From positions 55,456-119,455 of the forward strand of contig VZRN01005852.1 in the NCBI GenBank assembly GCA_013397935.1: a stretch of 64,000 bases of DNA, read 5' to 3'. The stretch's first letter is position 1, and each line of letters begins with the position of its first letter. The position numbers were made by a program, and so were the translations under genes. The notes beneath the pieces were generated by a model, which saw only the letters and a list, made by a program, of their open reading frames with translations, was not told where the DNA came from and did no database searches. Positions 44,001 through 58,295 of this stretch are shown one piece after another. This stretch comes from Dasyornis broadbenti. Its lineage: Eukaryota > Chordata > Aves > Passeriformes > Dasyornithidae.

Positions 44001-47000
44001 AACGCAAAAAATATATCAACAGAATTAAATCAATTTTTTTTTAGGTTTGATTAAATGAGTGCAATATCTTCACAACTTGTAAATCAGCTTAGTTGTAACT
44101 AATACTAATTTGTTTAATTGGGTAACTGGTTTAAATACTCAAAGAATTAAACTAAACCAACTCCAAGCCCATTAATTCAGCCCATGCAGACCTTTAGATT
44201 TGTATTGCAATTCAAAGCACATGAAGGTGAACAATGAAACAGAACTACTGAAAGTACTGGTTTTATTAGTTCTTTCAAGATGTGTATTCATTTCTAAGTG
44301 GATAACATATCTATCAATAGGAAAGAAAAAGTGATGAAAGTAGTGAAAGTCTTACTTTTTATGAGTAAAAGGATTTTCCTTTGAGGCTCCATTTCTATTA
44401 TAACACAATGAATCTACTGCCATCACAAACACAGATGTTCCCTTAAGTCTGCACAAATGCCAAAAGCTCTTTGTCTTAATATCCAGTCTGGAAGGGCTTC
44501 TTTGTTAATGAGGATGTATTAGCAATTTATTGAGTAATGCTCCTGCATCTGCTGCTAGGCCTTAGCCTTTCCCTTCCGCGTGATCCAAGTCAAGCTCTGC
44601 ACGACATGAGCCTGGAGAAGGCAAACCTCATAATGAGCTTCTTGTAGGCAGCAGTCCCATGGGGAAACAGGGTGAGGACCGCATCCTGCTTTTCTCTGTA
44701 ACATAAATGTATCTGTGTGACGAATTTGATGCGTCCAGGGGTGATCAGTAGGGGGAGAACCCCTTCACATGCATGTGACAGGAGGCTAAGAGTGCAGTCA
44801 TAATGCTGAAAGTAAACTGGATTTGCTGGCCTGAAGTGAGTGCACTGGTAATTAATTTCAGCATCAGATGATGTTTCCAGACCTGGGTGGGGACAAAAGC
44901 CATTTCCACCTCTTATTACACATATAAGCGTAAATCACCATAGAGATGGGTGCTTCCAGGAGAATTTACAGAACTTGCTGCATCCCTGTTTGCTGAAGGA
45001 TCCTGGCAGTCAGGCACGTCTTGGATCGTTTTTCCCTGCAGAGAGAGTCGAATACTCCACCGTGTGGCCAAGCTGCTTCCTGGTACATGGCTGCTCTCAG
45101 AGTTAACTTTTGGTAAATGTATTTTACTCTAAAATTATTTACATTAACTGTTGGGAAAGAAACAAAACATCAAAAAGAAGGCATTTTCAGCTAAAAAAAC
45201 CTAAAGAAAATGCTCCAGGTACAGTCACATATATCTAGTTTAATTGCAGAGCATAGGATAGCAACAGGAAGCTGAGATAAACCCAAGAGCACTAAAGTCA
45301 CAAGAAACTGATGTAAAAGTATATAAACAGTTAAATCCCCATTCAAAGTCTAGATCAGTGTTTAGAACTCAAAGACCTCTCTTTTGATTTGTTAATAAGG
45401 AGTGAGCAATTAATTAGGGGGAAAAAACCCAACTTATATAATATGCGAAATGTGTTTATTATCCTTCTTCCTCTCTGAGATATATAAACTGCACCACTTT
45501 TCCATTTAGGCTTGGGGGTTTTTTTATTTACTTTTTAATATCAGAAACAGTAAGAATGGAATGTTTTTTACTTTAACCTTTTTGGTTGATTATTCAGTGA
45601 ACTTTTAAAGCACTACTTCTTCAGTATGGTGTAAATATTCAGTGCCACATTAGATGCTTAATATCTGCAGGTGACTAGAAAAATAAGTAGTACTATTATT
45701 AACGTTTAACAGGAAATCTAAATGAAGGGATATTTAGGCTCCCATTCAGAGCCTACTGAAGGTTTTCAGTAGTTGTTCCAGTGCTTGCTAAGGATTTTGA
45801 AAATGCTCTAGTGCAACCAAGGAATCCAGCCATAAAGATCTTAGAAATATTGTTTATAGGAGGAGGACTCCACCTTCAATTCATTGGCCATCATGGAGCA
45901 GCTGAAAATGTGGGGAGGCAGCATTCTTCAAAGGCTGGTCCCACACCCTCTGACCTAGAACAAAAGAATATATTTAGAGAAATAATATCTTCTTCTGAAA
46001 GATGAAGTTCTCATAAGTAATTAGATGGTTTTGGTGCAAAACAGAGGCATCCAATTCCACTGAGTAATGCTTCCTAGAAATGTGATTCCATTGTCTAATT
46101 TTCATAAAACTAATTTCTTTCTTCTCATAATGATGAATAATGAAATCAATATATTGCAAGTGCCAGAACATGAAACAAGCCTGAGCGCAGAAAATGTGAT
46201 CTGTCACATTTGTAGTCATTTTTGAAGAAGACAAATGAGACTTGTAGTTGAAACAGCACTGACATTTCAACCACCAGAGCATACTTCTGAAAATTACTTT
46301 CTCATATTATTAGTACAATCCATTGTTTACTTATTGTGGAAAGTCTCCTTGAAATAAAATTAAGGGGTAATGCATTCAATACTGAGTGCTCTGCTCCTTC
46401 TGCACGACCAAAGAAGACAAATTTTGTAAAACGTAAGTTTTTAAGTACCAACATTTAAGTGTTCTGTTTAAGCACAAGAAACGAATCTGATTTTCTTGTA
46501 ACCTGATCTGAAATTTGTAACATGACCACAAATGAAGAAACCAGATCAATGAGATTAGGAACCTGTACTTCTCTGAGGGAAAAAAAGCCAACAGAATAAA
46601 TCCACAGACATGCACAGAGACAAAACAACTGGAATCCGAGATGAATGTAGCTAAACAATATTCTAACATTTGAGATGACGTGCACTGATGTCCTGGAATA
46701 TTTAACATCAATGTGATTTTCTGTAGATCAATTAGAAAACAAGAATACCTGAAAAGGAAAGGTTCCAAGTCACTGGATCATAAATCTCTATTTTAGAAGG
46801 TAAGAATTCTCAAGCACCCATTCCTGATGGTCATATTTTTCCTATGGCCAGTGCAGCACCTTGCAGAAAATTCTGTAGTGGAACGAAATGTCAAGACATG
46901 AAAGCAGTGCCTAAAGCATTTGTCCCCTGATTAGGAGAAGTGTTCCCAAAGTAAAACTTTGCAGAAGTGGGAAATGTAGCAATGTAGCAGCCAGACAGCA

Positions 47001-50000
47001 ACAGGAAGGACTGGAGTGGAACAGGTTGCATCAGACCTAATGCTGGAACCGAGAATGTGCTGACTCACACCATATCCAAACCAGCCTGAAAGGAATTCTG
47101 AATTCTTCTGAGAAACTGCTGTGACAAACAGCTTGTTGCCTAAATGTTCAAACCTCAGAATACGTAAAAAGTCATTTAGCAATGAGTTACACTGATTCTT
47201 AATAAACCATATGTGTTTCAGTAAATAACATGAGTGACACATAAAAAGAAATTGTCAGGTTAGGAAAATTCTTGAGAGATTCCTAAGAACAGAAGTTATA
47301 GGGGAAATGTTGAGACATCTGAAGATTTTCTTCTAGTAACAAACATCAATGAAAACCTGGCTAGTCACATCAATAATTATTACATCCTTGGCAATTGCGC
47401 TTCTATGTAGCTCTCCTATCTCATCTCACATCTCAGAGCTGGTTGACAACTGCTTTATAAATTTATGGTGATTTTTTAAACAAAGAGAGGTTGTTTGGCT
47501 GTTTAATCCTTTTCATTGCAAGTTCATCTGTTGGGGATAATAGTCTCTGAGCATTTAAATGAGTGATACAATAAACTGCAATTCCCTGATCAAATAGCAA
47601 GAAAAGTTCTTTTTAAAAAATCCTATTCTGTGTACACATTCCTGAAGCACAGGTGACAGAAAAGCTTCAGTGGGGGACCAAAGGTGGAAAACCTTAGAAG
47701 CCAACAAAAACTGTACCTTTTGCAGCTACTCAGCTCTTCACAAAGCTTTGGCCATGAGCCTATGGCAGCCTTTTGCCATGACCTCCCATACATTTAGAAC
47801 ACAGGCACTAGCCCTCACCAAGGAACCATTTCCACTCTGCCCACCAGAAGGAAACAAGGTCATGAAGAGACAAACCTGAGGACTGGAATCGTCCCGTTGT
47901 CAAGTGGATGGTTAAACATGGCCAGCTCACCTGGGAATGGTGGTGGTGGGCCAACTTGCTAGGGATCTGCAGGAACTTCCACTAAGGAATTCAAAGAAAT
48001 TATATTCAGTGTGATGAACATATTTCTACCTTTCTGTCCCAAACTGCTGCTGAATCACTGGAAGCAGAAAAAAGCTTCTCCTGGAATATTTACCAGCATC
48101 TGCTGGGGCAAAAGGCTGGCTGCTGGCAATGGGATAAGCATAATCAAAACGCATTAATAGTTCTTAGAGAGGAATCCATGAAGTGAATGGCCTGTACCAC
48201 CATCACTTGATCCTGTCAGGACAAATCAGCTTGCTTGGTTGCTGCCTTTCTGTAAGCTGAATAAACAAAACCCTCAGGAAAACGATTGCTATTTCCAGTG
48301 AAACAAGCATCCTTTCTTTCACTGATTTACAGAGCAAAACCTGCCAAGAAGACATAGAGAGGAAGACAGTAAAACAGTTATGAAAAAGGAAATGCCAACC
48401 CCAAGTTGAATTTGGCTGGTTGAGCTGGCAGGATGGGATCAGTAAGGGTGTAATCAGAGAGAACAGAAAAACAGAAGGCATCTGAGTTGATGGGATGGGA
48501 GGAGGAAACAGAAATAGATCGTTCAGCCTTGCAGCCTGTTGGTGCTGCTGTCAAACACAGGCAACCCTTCCAAGGCTCCTGTGAGAAGTCAAATGTTCTG
48601 CCATGGCACAATAGATGTCGTTTCAGCACGAAAGGAACCTTCAGCCGCTTTGCAGCCAGTGCCCCAGGCTCTGCATGCTTACTCCTGTAGTAAGTCTGTG
48701 ATGACTGGGGAGGGGAGAAAAGCCCAGGATTTGACTGTAAATGTGAAATTGCCTACCAGTATTTAGAGTCACTACTCGCTGGCACGGGCTGCAGGACTCT
48801 GCTTACTGTGCCCCAGTAAGGATTCATGGTGACAAGGAAGCAAAGCCTAGGGATGAGCCTTTCCCATCCAGGCTGTGCTGCTGGCCAGCTGAGTGCCCCA
48901 GCCTGGCTCTCCTCGGTGGCCAGGCGCAGTGTCCCCACGAGGTGGCTGCAGAGTCTGTGGCATCGCAGGGAGCATGCAGAGGGCTCAGCTAAAGGGCTCC
49001 AGGTCCCTCAAATGCATGTGGCCACTCCAAGAAGTTGTTTCTTTCAAAAATCCCTGTGATATTTGTCAAAACACCATTAAAAAGAATTAAAAGAAAAATA
49101 ATAATTAAAAAAATAAATCTCCTTTTCTTTATTTTTCGCCCTTCCTGTTTTGCATTTTGTTCTGCTCAGTTTTTGGTTACATGCTCCACACAATTCAAAT
49201 AATTAGCATCGGATTACTTTTTCTTTCTGCTTTTTTGAAATAAATCTTTTTTTGGAAGTTCTTTTGAAGCGTCTACATTTGTGTTTTCTGCAATTAGGCT
49301 CTTTGTGTTAATTACACTGATTGTCAAACCTTTCATCTTTCCCATGTCTGGCTGCCATTCACTGCTTACAGTGCCTGCTCACTATACCACCCATTTCTTG
49401 TCATTTTGGATTTTTTGGTAACTGGCCATTCCATGTCCTAGCTTGACACCAACTGTGGGTCTGAAGCTCCAATTGAGCCAAGGTACATATGCATAATCCT
49501 AAACACAAGCTTGAGCAGGAAAAGCTTGGCTGGTCACCTAGCCCTGGAAACCTTGCCCTGTCAAGGAAGATCAACAGCACCTAAACAGCAATCTCAGCCA
49601 AGGACTCCCACTCTCTCTGAGTGGAACAGCTGAAATTCAAGTTCTACCTCATCTGTCTGAGACAGTTTTAGCCTGGGTAACACAAACACTTTAGTCCAGG
49701 GAGATCTACATGCACTTATCTTAATCGTAATTTTCTGAGGTCTGAAAGACATAACCTTGATTTTAGCTTGGAAGCCTCTTCTGTAACAAAATATTAAATG
49801 TCAAACAACCCAGAATCCCTTTTTTACCCTATATCTAAAAACAGCCTTAGTTTGGAAAGTCTAACAGAGAAAACCTACATATGATTTCTCCAAAATCCAA
49901 CTCTATCGCACTCTTGGTTGAAACCTGGCACTTTCTCAGGTTTCTCTGCCATTCAGTATTGCTACACTTGTTCAAATCCCTTAGTTCTGCCAATATTGGA

Positions 50001-51701
50001 GCAACTTTTGGCTAAACAGTAAATCAAAGCCTACCTACTCCTACCAAGCCAGGCTTTAGTCATGATTACTTACAAATTTACATCCCCTTCTTACCATGCA
50101 CCCATTTTCAGACTGATTCTTCTAAAGTTTAAACAAAGAATTGATGCTAGCCTCAGCCACAACCTCAGCATAGAAGCCAACTACTTTTGCTGCTGTCAAC
50201 TTTAATTTCATCTAGGTCTAACAAAAAATCCTTTTTTATCCTTTAAATGTGCCCAACCATCAACCTAAAAAAAAAAAAAAACCACGAAAATCTACCATCA
50301 CGCATATATTTAGTACATTTGGATTTTTTCACATCATTTTTTCTGCCCCAAGAGGGAACAAAATTATTCAGTGTCAGAGTTCCGCAGACCCTGTTCATCA
50401 GGAAAAAAAAGCTCTGGTCTAAATTTTGACCATGAATAAACCTTCATAGCCTCATCTAAACCCAGTCCTTTAATTTTCATTATTACAGCGTATGCAAAGT
50501 ATGTGAGTCACACAGATATCCCCTTTGGATAAGGCCACAAAGACTTTGTTCTAAGCCCTGAATGTGCACATTTAACCTTCTGAAATCAATTTACAGAGCC
50601 ATTACTAGCTGTTGTTTCATGCTTGTGGATTTGAGGCTTGGCTCTTCTTGGAGAGTTGATTGATTAATTTCAACATTGCAAAAGCCTCATTTGGCCAGGG
50701 GGACATTTCTGGAGTTCAATTTTCTAACTGAAAACCAACTAGAAGAATACATTTAAATGATCCAATTTTGAACCTCTTAACCTTTTCATGAGAATTTGCA
50801 CTTGGACATCTTTCACATTTATTTTTTTAAAATACTTTCAATCATTGTTTCACTGAAATTAGATATGTGTATGATCCCCCTCCCCGCCCCCATTTCTTAT
50901 TATAGAATCTGTAGGGGATTCTCTTGCTTTCTTGCAATTCATAACCTCTAAAAAGTGTGACAATTAAGAGACGGAGTTAAGAAAACCCCAAACAATGTCC
51001 AGAACATACCATGTATAGGTTGAGGATCTAGAACTGGACATAGATACATGAGACAAATGCGAAACCAGGCAAAACTGTTTATTTTAGAAAGATCTCATTA
51101 CTGAAACAGAAAGGACAGTTAATCACTTTGCTTCTGTTTCCCTGGGAAACTGTTTCATTAATGGAATTTCCCACTAAGAAAAGTTAGCACTTCATTAATA
51201 TTTTATTTTAAATTAAACCAAATTATGATCATTTGAAGAAAGTAATATAATTACAATTTAATCTCTTTTCCATTTTCCCTTCTAATTTAATTCAATATGA
51301 GAAAAAGATTGAGAAAATTGGAGGGGGTGTATTTTTACATCTATACATCTTAGTTGTGAGAAAAGAGTGGGTAGTAGTAAATATTTGGGGAAACTTTAAA
51401 TCTTAAAAAAAACAACATGAAAATATATAACACGTTCATGAGCAATTCACAAATCAGCCTTTGAGTAAAACAAAGTGCATTGCAACATTCTAAGATTTTA
51501 AAAGTAGTTAAAATTTTTATCTAGGCTTGGGAACAAAAGAAGCTGTAAAAGAAAGATTCATCAATAAACATACAGATATGAAGAAATTGTAACATCAAAT
51601 GACATATGAGAAAAGAGTTACCTTCCCTGCTCAAAAAATTACAGTTTTCTCCCTTTTAAAGAAGCCCTGTAATTGTTGGTTTAAAAAATCCTGCTAAGAA
51701 A
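41023..51701. other. Gene-poor intergenic block
   Basis: No coding exon recognised. Contents: AT-rich unique sequence; a moderately conserved-looking AT-rich stretch at 44480-44880; a GC-richer patch at 48540-49030; homeodomain-type AT motifs at 49080-49330 and 50570-50770; an A15 run near 50265-50280. Short ORFs here are the length expected by chance. Confidence 0.5.
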
Positions 51702-51794
51702 NNNNNNNNNNNNNNNNNNNNNNNNNNNNNNNNNNNNNNNNNNNNNNNNNNNNNNNNNNNNNNNNNNNNNNNNNNNNNNNNNNNNNNNNNNNNN
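51702..51794. other. Assembly gap (93 N)
   Basis: Run of N within very AT-rich sequence (TATAAATATATAAC on its 3' side). True length unknown. Confidence 0.99.
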
Positions 51795-54700
51795 TATAAA
51801 TATATAACAAGCATTTTCAAACCAGAGATGAATCCTAAAATTTTTGGAATGTTTTACATTCTGAAGTAGGATTTCTTTTCCAAATGATGACATATGGATT
51901 TTAAATATTAGTAGGAAATTAATATTAAATATATTATAAATGTAAGCATTAACTTTATATCTATTTGTTTTAAACTATAAACTATCCTGAATGTATTTCA
52001 CTTTTTCTAAGTGTCATTAATATTATATCTGTATATTTTATGAAAAGATGGAAATAACTGAAGTATTAAAATTACTATGAAATTGTATGCGCTCATACCA
52101 CTTTTATCTGCAGTCTGAAAAGGCTGTATAAGATATTCTTAGCAGACTAACCAAGTCCTGTAGGCTTTCTAGTTATCCATTTTTCCAGATAGTATTCTAG
52201 TCATTAGAAGTGACACAACAAACTAAGAGTTGAACAAAAGACAAGCTCTTGGACAGAAAATTAATCTTGTCTAATTAGAAAAATGTACACATTGAGAGTA
52301 ATTCCTTCTCAGGAGAGAAATGTTAACTGACTTCCAGACAACAAGCAGTCTGAGGAATCCCAGTCTTGGGGGAGTCGTGGGAGGGCAGCAGTGCTATGGG
52401 TGAGGAGTATGGGATGTGCTCTACAGCAATTATCTCCTCTTAATGTTGTCTAAGAAAGCAACATCTGTCTCTGCCCCTGACAGGGACAGCAGTGCCCTAG
52501 ATGTGGTTAACTCATTGTTATAGGATCCAAGAAATAGCTGCACATGAAAGAGAAATGCACTCCATCCCTTATTTGGCTAATTAAGCTGAAAACCAGTATT
52601 AGCAGTTTTGAGAAAATCCAAGATAAATGTAAGCATCTGGTATTTTCCACTCATCTCTTCATTTGGGCTTTCTCGGCATATGAGCTGTATTTTTGGCTGA
52701 TTTCCACTACAAGCAGAGAAGAGAAGAAGTCAAGAAGTATCCTCACTTTCCCACCATTCATCCTCATTCTTTTCCAAAAAACCAGTGATAAGGCTAGAGT
52801 AATCTCTATGGGCATCCCAGGCATAGTGGGACATCTGACTTTTTGCTAAAAAAAATTATACTATATACAGTTGCAATATTTTTGACATATTTTCACTACA
52901 CATCAAATTACTTAGAGAGTCTTGATGGCCCTTTTGGCAACTCCTTTTCTTGCTGCCTCCTCAGCTACAAAAGGCTGTTTTTCTTGTCAACCCTGGTTGC
53001 ATCTGTGAAAAAAAAATAGCCAGAAGGAGATTGCCAACAAACCAGCAAAAGAATAAAAATCTTCTCCCTTCCTCTACAAATATTTTTATGTATCTACATT
53101 CTGTACAAATAACTGTATTTTCCCATGTTTACCAGGAGCTGCAATCATTACTGAAAAAGAAAAATATCATGCTATTCATCTTCAAAATGATGGTGTGTGA
53201 AAAATATTCAACCTCTTAACAGAGCTTATTTGACTTCACTTTATCGGGAACGTAAATTTACAACAGCTGATGACCAAAATAAATAAAACCTGTTTCTTGC
53301 ACACCAGGAACACAGGTCTTGCACACATTCCCTTTAAAAAGTTCAGCTCCAGTCAAGCAAGACTACAGTGAAATGTAGTTTGGGGTCTCATGTATAACAC
53401 CAGAAGAAATCACAGCAATATAAATTACAGTTTGATCTCCAACATAGACAGTTTAATAGACCATGATTTAGCAAAGCATTTAAGCAAATGTTTAAATCCC
53501 ATTGATTTAAGTGGGATTTAAGTACATATTAAATACTTAGTTGAATTGAGGCCATACTGTGAAGGGACTCTTAGAACAGGGAAAGCACAGTAGGCTTTAG
53601 GGATCTTTATTTACAGCTCAGATGTTTAACTTTGCAAATTTGGCTTAGGAACCTGTATAATGCACAAAGGAGCCAAGGACAGACTGCAAGAACATTTGGC
53701 TGCCCAGGGTCACTTCAGGACAATGCACCATACCAATATGGGATTTTATTTCTAAAATACTTTTATCCTGAAATTTACCACATATAATTTATAATTAAGC
53801 TAACTTACCTTAATGTGATATTCAGCACTTCATTGTACATACAGATTTCCGATGCTGCCAAATTTCTGGTGCTGTCATGTATTTTCCCATTTTGTTCTCT
53901 CACTTTTAACCCCAACCTTCTGGTTGCAGGGTGAGGAGGAGGCATATGGCATTTGCTGTTTGTCAATCAACTCTGACTGCAGAACTAGAAACATAAAAAG
54001 CTAAAAGCAACAAGTGTTTCATCCTGGAACATGAAAATGTGTTTCCCCAAGAGGGGATCAAACCAGATATTTCATTGCAATTGAAGGAGCTCTTTTAAAA
54101 GTATGTAATTTCTCTCATAGGTACATCAAAGCTGTTGTGTTTATATGGACTTTGCTAAATATTGTAGCTGTAACATTATATTGCCTATGGCGTGATTTCT
54201 AGTTCTTTCTTTATCTTTTCCTCTTGACCCCAGATACTATACAAGTTATCTAACTCTACTGACACTATTGCAGAAGACTGAACTGTTTCTATTTATCTTG
54301 CAGAGTAAGAGTTTGCTTTCAGGGACATTAATAACTCCTTTCATCAGTTTTTCTTTTTGGGAATCAGCTTATTTCCGGAGAGGTCCAGGAAGCTTGGCTT
54401 TCTTGGTCTAATTACAACCAACAGGAAACAGAACATTATATCATGTCCAAGCACTGCATTTTGTAGGGAAATTAAGACTCAAGGTTTTATGGAATCACCT
54501 AATCATGTATTAAAACAGATTATTTTTGAGATAAGTTCTTATTTAGCAGTATATGCTGAGACTTAATAGAAACCTTCTTCTTGATGCTATCATTATGGCA
54601 GGTCCAAATAACAACATGATCAAATTTTAGACATTTAAAAAACAAAATATCACTTTCATTTCACAGCTTGGGCTTGACTTATTTCTAATAAACATCTAGT

Positions 54701-57700
54701 TGCACAGATAACACTGTAGAAATCAATAATATTTATAATTCCATAAATAAGTAACTAGTATTTTCTGTTAATTAAGAAGGATGAGCAATGTTCTCAAGGC
54801 ATTTAATTTGCTGTGGAGAAAGTATCCTAGCAAAACCAATCCCTGATTTATAAATTCAGTTTTCAGATCTGGGCTGAACAAGTTTGTGATAATGCTAGAA
54901 GTTAGTCTCACCCTTTCCTGACTCCTACCAGGTGATAAATTTTCAGAAAAACCTATTTAATTCCAGAGAAGACACACAGATCCGTTTACAGTACAGCCAC
55001 TACAATCAAAGTACATAACATATTCACCCAGCTCAAAAACATCCAAGAGCAAGGACAGTTTAACTACATGATAAACTGACTTTTCTGTTATTCTGTGCAC
55101 TTCTCCTGGTAATTAAACCCTGCTAAGGAGGTTGTATCAACCACTAAAAGTCCTGACCTCTGTGGGTGCCTGTGGAGATAGATGAGCACACATATCCCTC
55201 AGCACACAAACCATCAGCCCCTCTTGATCTCACCTGAGTGTGTGCAAAACGCTCTAATTCCATTACACAGACTAGTGTTGGATGTCTTAGAACTGTGCTA
55301 ATCCCAGCTTGAAACCCAGGACACAGCAGCCTCTGAGCCAAGGCCAAATGCATTTCTAATGATTAACAGATAAATTAGGGCAATATTGAGCCTATTAAAA
55401 TGAACATACTGAGGAATGTAATTGGATAGTGAATTAAATCATTCCTTTCACACTGATTAAACCAATAAAACAGGATGATGGTTCGTACTCTGAAAGTGTA
55501 TTACCTGACATTTCAGCATACAGTCTGTCAGAAAACAAAGAAGGAAGAGTAACTAAGCTTTAGCAACAACATTTAGAACATTATGGCTATTTAAAGAACA
55601 GTCGGTGTTTCCACTGTAAATACTTACCTCAAAGTAAATTTTTGTACTACGCAGCATATTTACAATGGAAAGAAGCTTAATTTTTCTTCATTCTCAATCA
55701 TGGCAAAACACATTGGTCTCATTTACCTCCTCAGCTGAATCCAATCTTTTTGATAGTAGTACAATGTGGCTACAAAAGTCTACTTTGGGAAAAGATTTCA
55801 GTAAACAACTAAAGAGGATTACTTTTTCAGGAAATACCCTAGAGGTTTCCAATACTTTTTGTTTTCACTTACAGTCTCTCCAAACAGTCTAAACTTCCAA
55901 GCAGTAGAAAGCAAACAGCTCATGTAACAGTAAAACAGTGGTTCTGTGCTGGAGGGGGGAAATTTAACAATTTTTCTGTAAACTTTCTGTTCAGTATGTT
56001 ACTACATCGAGCCAATGTCAGTGTTATTCTGAATTTGTGTTGCAAATTTTGTATCTTAATAAAATAAATGCTAAAGAGGGGCTTTTCTCATTCAGAAAAT
56101 ACAAATCCATATCAATTTCAATCAACTGTGAAGCAGGGAACTCGGGTATTACAGTAGGTGTGAGAATCTCATGCCGTGGAGTTAAAATACTCTCAGCAGT
56201 CACACCCCAAATGTCTTTGGGGGTTGTTTGTTTGTTTAAATTAGCATGTAAGAGCTTAATGATTTAGGACAACTGTTAGTGTCTCCGTCCTAGAGGGTAA
56301 AATGTGGGACTGATGAGCTCTAACCAGGGCAGTTGCCCTTGGTTTGAGTCCTGTGAAGAGGCTCAGTAAAAAAAAATGTCAGCCACCGAGGTCTGCCACT
56401 GCATCCTGTCCTGTTCTCACTGCAGAGCTGCCAGCGCTGGGAGTGAAGAACTGAAACAACATTTATGGGATGTGTCTTTTTTCAGACCACAGGAATCCTG
56501 AAGCATTCGAGCTAATGCTCCACAGGCCTGCTCGAGCCTTGGAAGCTGTCCAGCAGTCGCAATGGAGAGATCAGGAGAGATTAATTTCATCTACTGCTTG
56601 AGTCAAGTATTCTGCTTCAGGGTAAAACAGCACTTTTTGACCTCACCCTGGTAAGATTAGACTATTCCTGGTACCGGAGTTATTTTAACACAGAGAAAGG
56701 CTTCATTGCAGGCTTTAGAGCAGGCTGGCTGCTTTTTTGCTTTCCTTGGGCTTGTGACTGTCAGTTTATCACCTCATTTGTATCACCAAAGATCCTGGCA
56801 GGCCACTGTCAGAGTACAAAGGACAAGATAGTTCCCGGTGCAGTAACACCCCCTGACCCTGTGCCACACTGAGACATGGATTGGGACTCATCCAGTGATG
56901 AGACTTTTAAAGGAATGTGCTGAAAACCCAACTTGGCCTGGGGAATTGATCAAGGAATCATCCCAGACAAGAAGGGAATCGAGGCTGGAAGGCTTTAAGC
57001 AATGTAATATGTTATCTATTTCTAGTGTCTAGGGGTATGTTATCCCTCAGATAAATACTAAACTCATAAGAGGGGAAAGTTATTTGGTAAAATCACCACA
57101 ATAAACCATAAAGAGTCTTCTTTGCTGAAAAAGCAAAGCTGTTTTCAGGCCAACAAAGAGAGGGATTTTGAATTCTCAGCTATAAATATTCAAGGTATTC
57201 CAAGAAGCACTTTGAGAACCCCCTAGCCATGGCCAAAAACATAGGCCTTACAGCTATTCCTGTTTCTGTGACATTGGCATCAAGTGATTTTCTACAATTT
57301 TCCACAGAAACCACTGCCTTATCCTCCACAACTCATGATCTGTGTAAGGTTACTGAGAAACAATGCCACAGACAACCATTTACCGTGTAGCTTTCCTCCA
57401 TTTTTATAGGCTGTGCTTTATGGTTTGAATGTACTGAAGTAGACTAAAAAGGCAATTACTTATTTCATGTCCTACAAGATTTATACCAGAGCTATGATTC
57501 TATTACACAGACATTTCTGCTCATCTCAGTGCAAGTTGTTGCTTACTTTCAGATAACACAGTGTGTCAATCTGAATTCCTGCTAATAGTTGCTTAGGAAT
57601 ATAAAGCAACTAAATTAAATCACTATCCTTATAATCAAAACCACAATAATCTCTACAATTACCTCTTTTTATCTTTTCTTTTTTTCTTCCCCCATAATAG

Positions 57701-57773
57701 AACAGCAAAAGACCAGGACTTCTCGGAGACTAACAAGAATCAAGAACAGAAAACAAGATCAAATATCTTTGTT
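51795..57773. other. Gene-poor intergenic block
   Basis: AT-rich, no exon recognised. A tRNA-like B-box match (GGTTTGAGTCC) near 56340 has no cloverleaf around it. Nothing else supportable. Confidence 0.5.
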
Positions 57774-58295
57774 TTACCAACAATTTTTAGGCTCAGAGAC
57801 CAGCAAGTCTGTGGAAAAGTCAATACACAGACTTGTGGGCACCATTATATAATTTCCTGTTGCTTTTCCAAGAATCCCATGATCATTTAATGTGGCACTT
57901 GCAGGAAATATATAAAAAGGAGTATTGAAGACAGAACTGCAGCAGTTTGATGACATCAACACAAATGCAAATACACACCATACAGAGATTATTCCAAGAA
58001 TGTTATTAAAAATAATCAGCTCTATGAATTCTGAGATCCCAGGATGAGTGTGCCAAAGTACCTCTTTGGAAGGCCATTGCCAGCAGAGTGCAGAAGGCGC
58101 AATCCAATAAATGAGGCCATTCTTTTGAAGAAATGCTAAGGTCGATGCATTACCAATACCTGAAGAACACCCAGACCCTAGGAAGGCAATGCAAATCCTG
58201 AAATGAGTACAAATCCACGTGAATTGAGATTTCCAGAGGCCTGGGGAGATGCCCATTTGTTCAGATGGGGCCGGCACAAAACATTCGCAAAACAT
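57774..58295 (-). other. Orphan 173-codon ORF, unidentified
   Basis: The longest open frame outside the three genes, 173 codons on the - strand. It is rich in Cys and Trp, with one clear hydrophobic span (EFIELIIFNNILGIISVW, then VFAFVLM) and the pair NCCSS. A good acceptor-like string (TTTGTACTCATTTCAG) lies inside it, just before GATTTGCATT. I do not recognise a family; a loose resemblance to L6/TM4SF tetraspan proteins is too weak to name it. It could be chance, an old pseudogene or a lineage-specific exon. Confidence 0.25.

Noticed and set aside
56270..56370. tRNA gene or tRNA-derived SINE suggested by GGTTTGAGTCC
   Set aside because: No matching A box and the T-arm does not pair; no acceptor stem.
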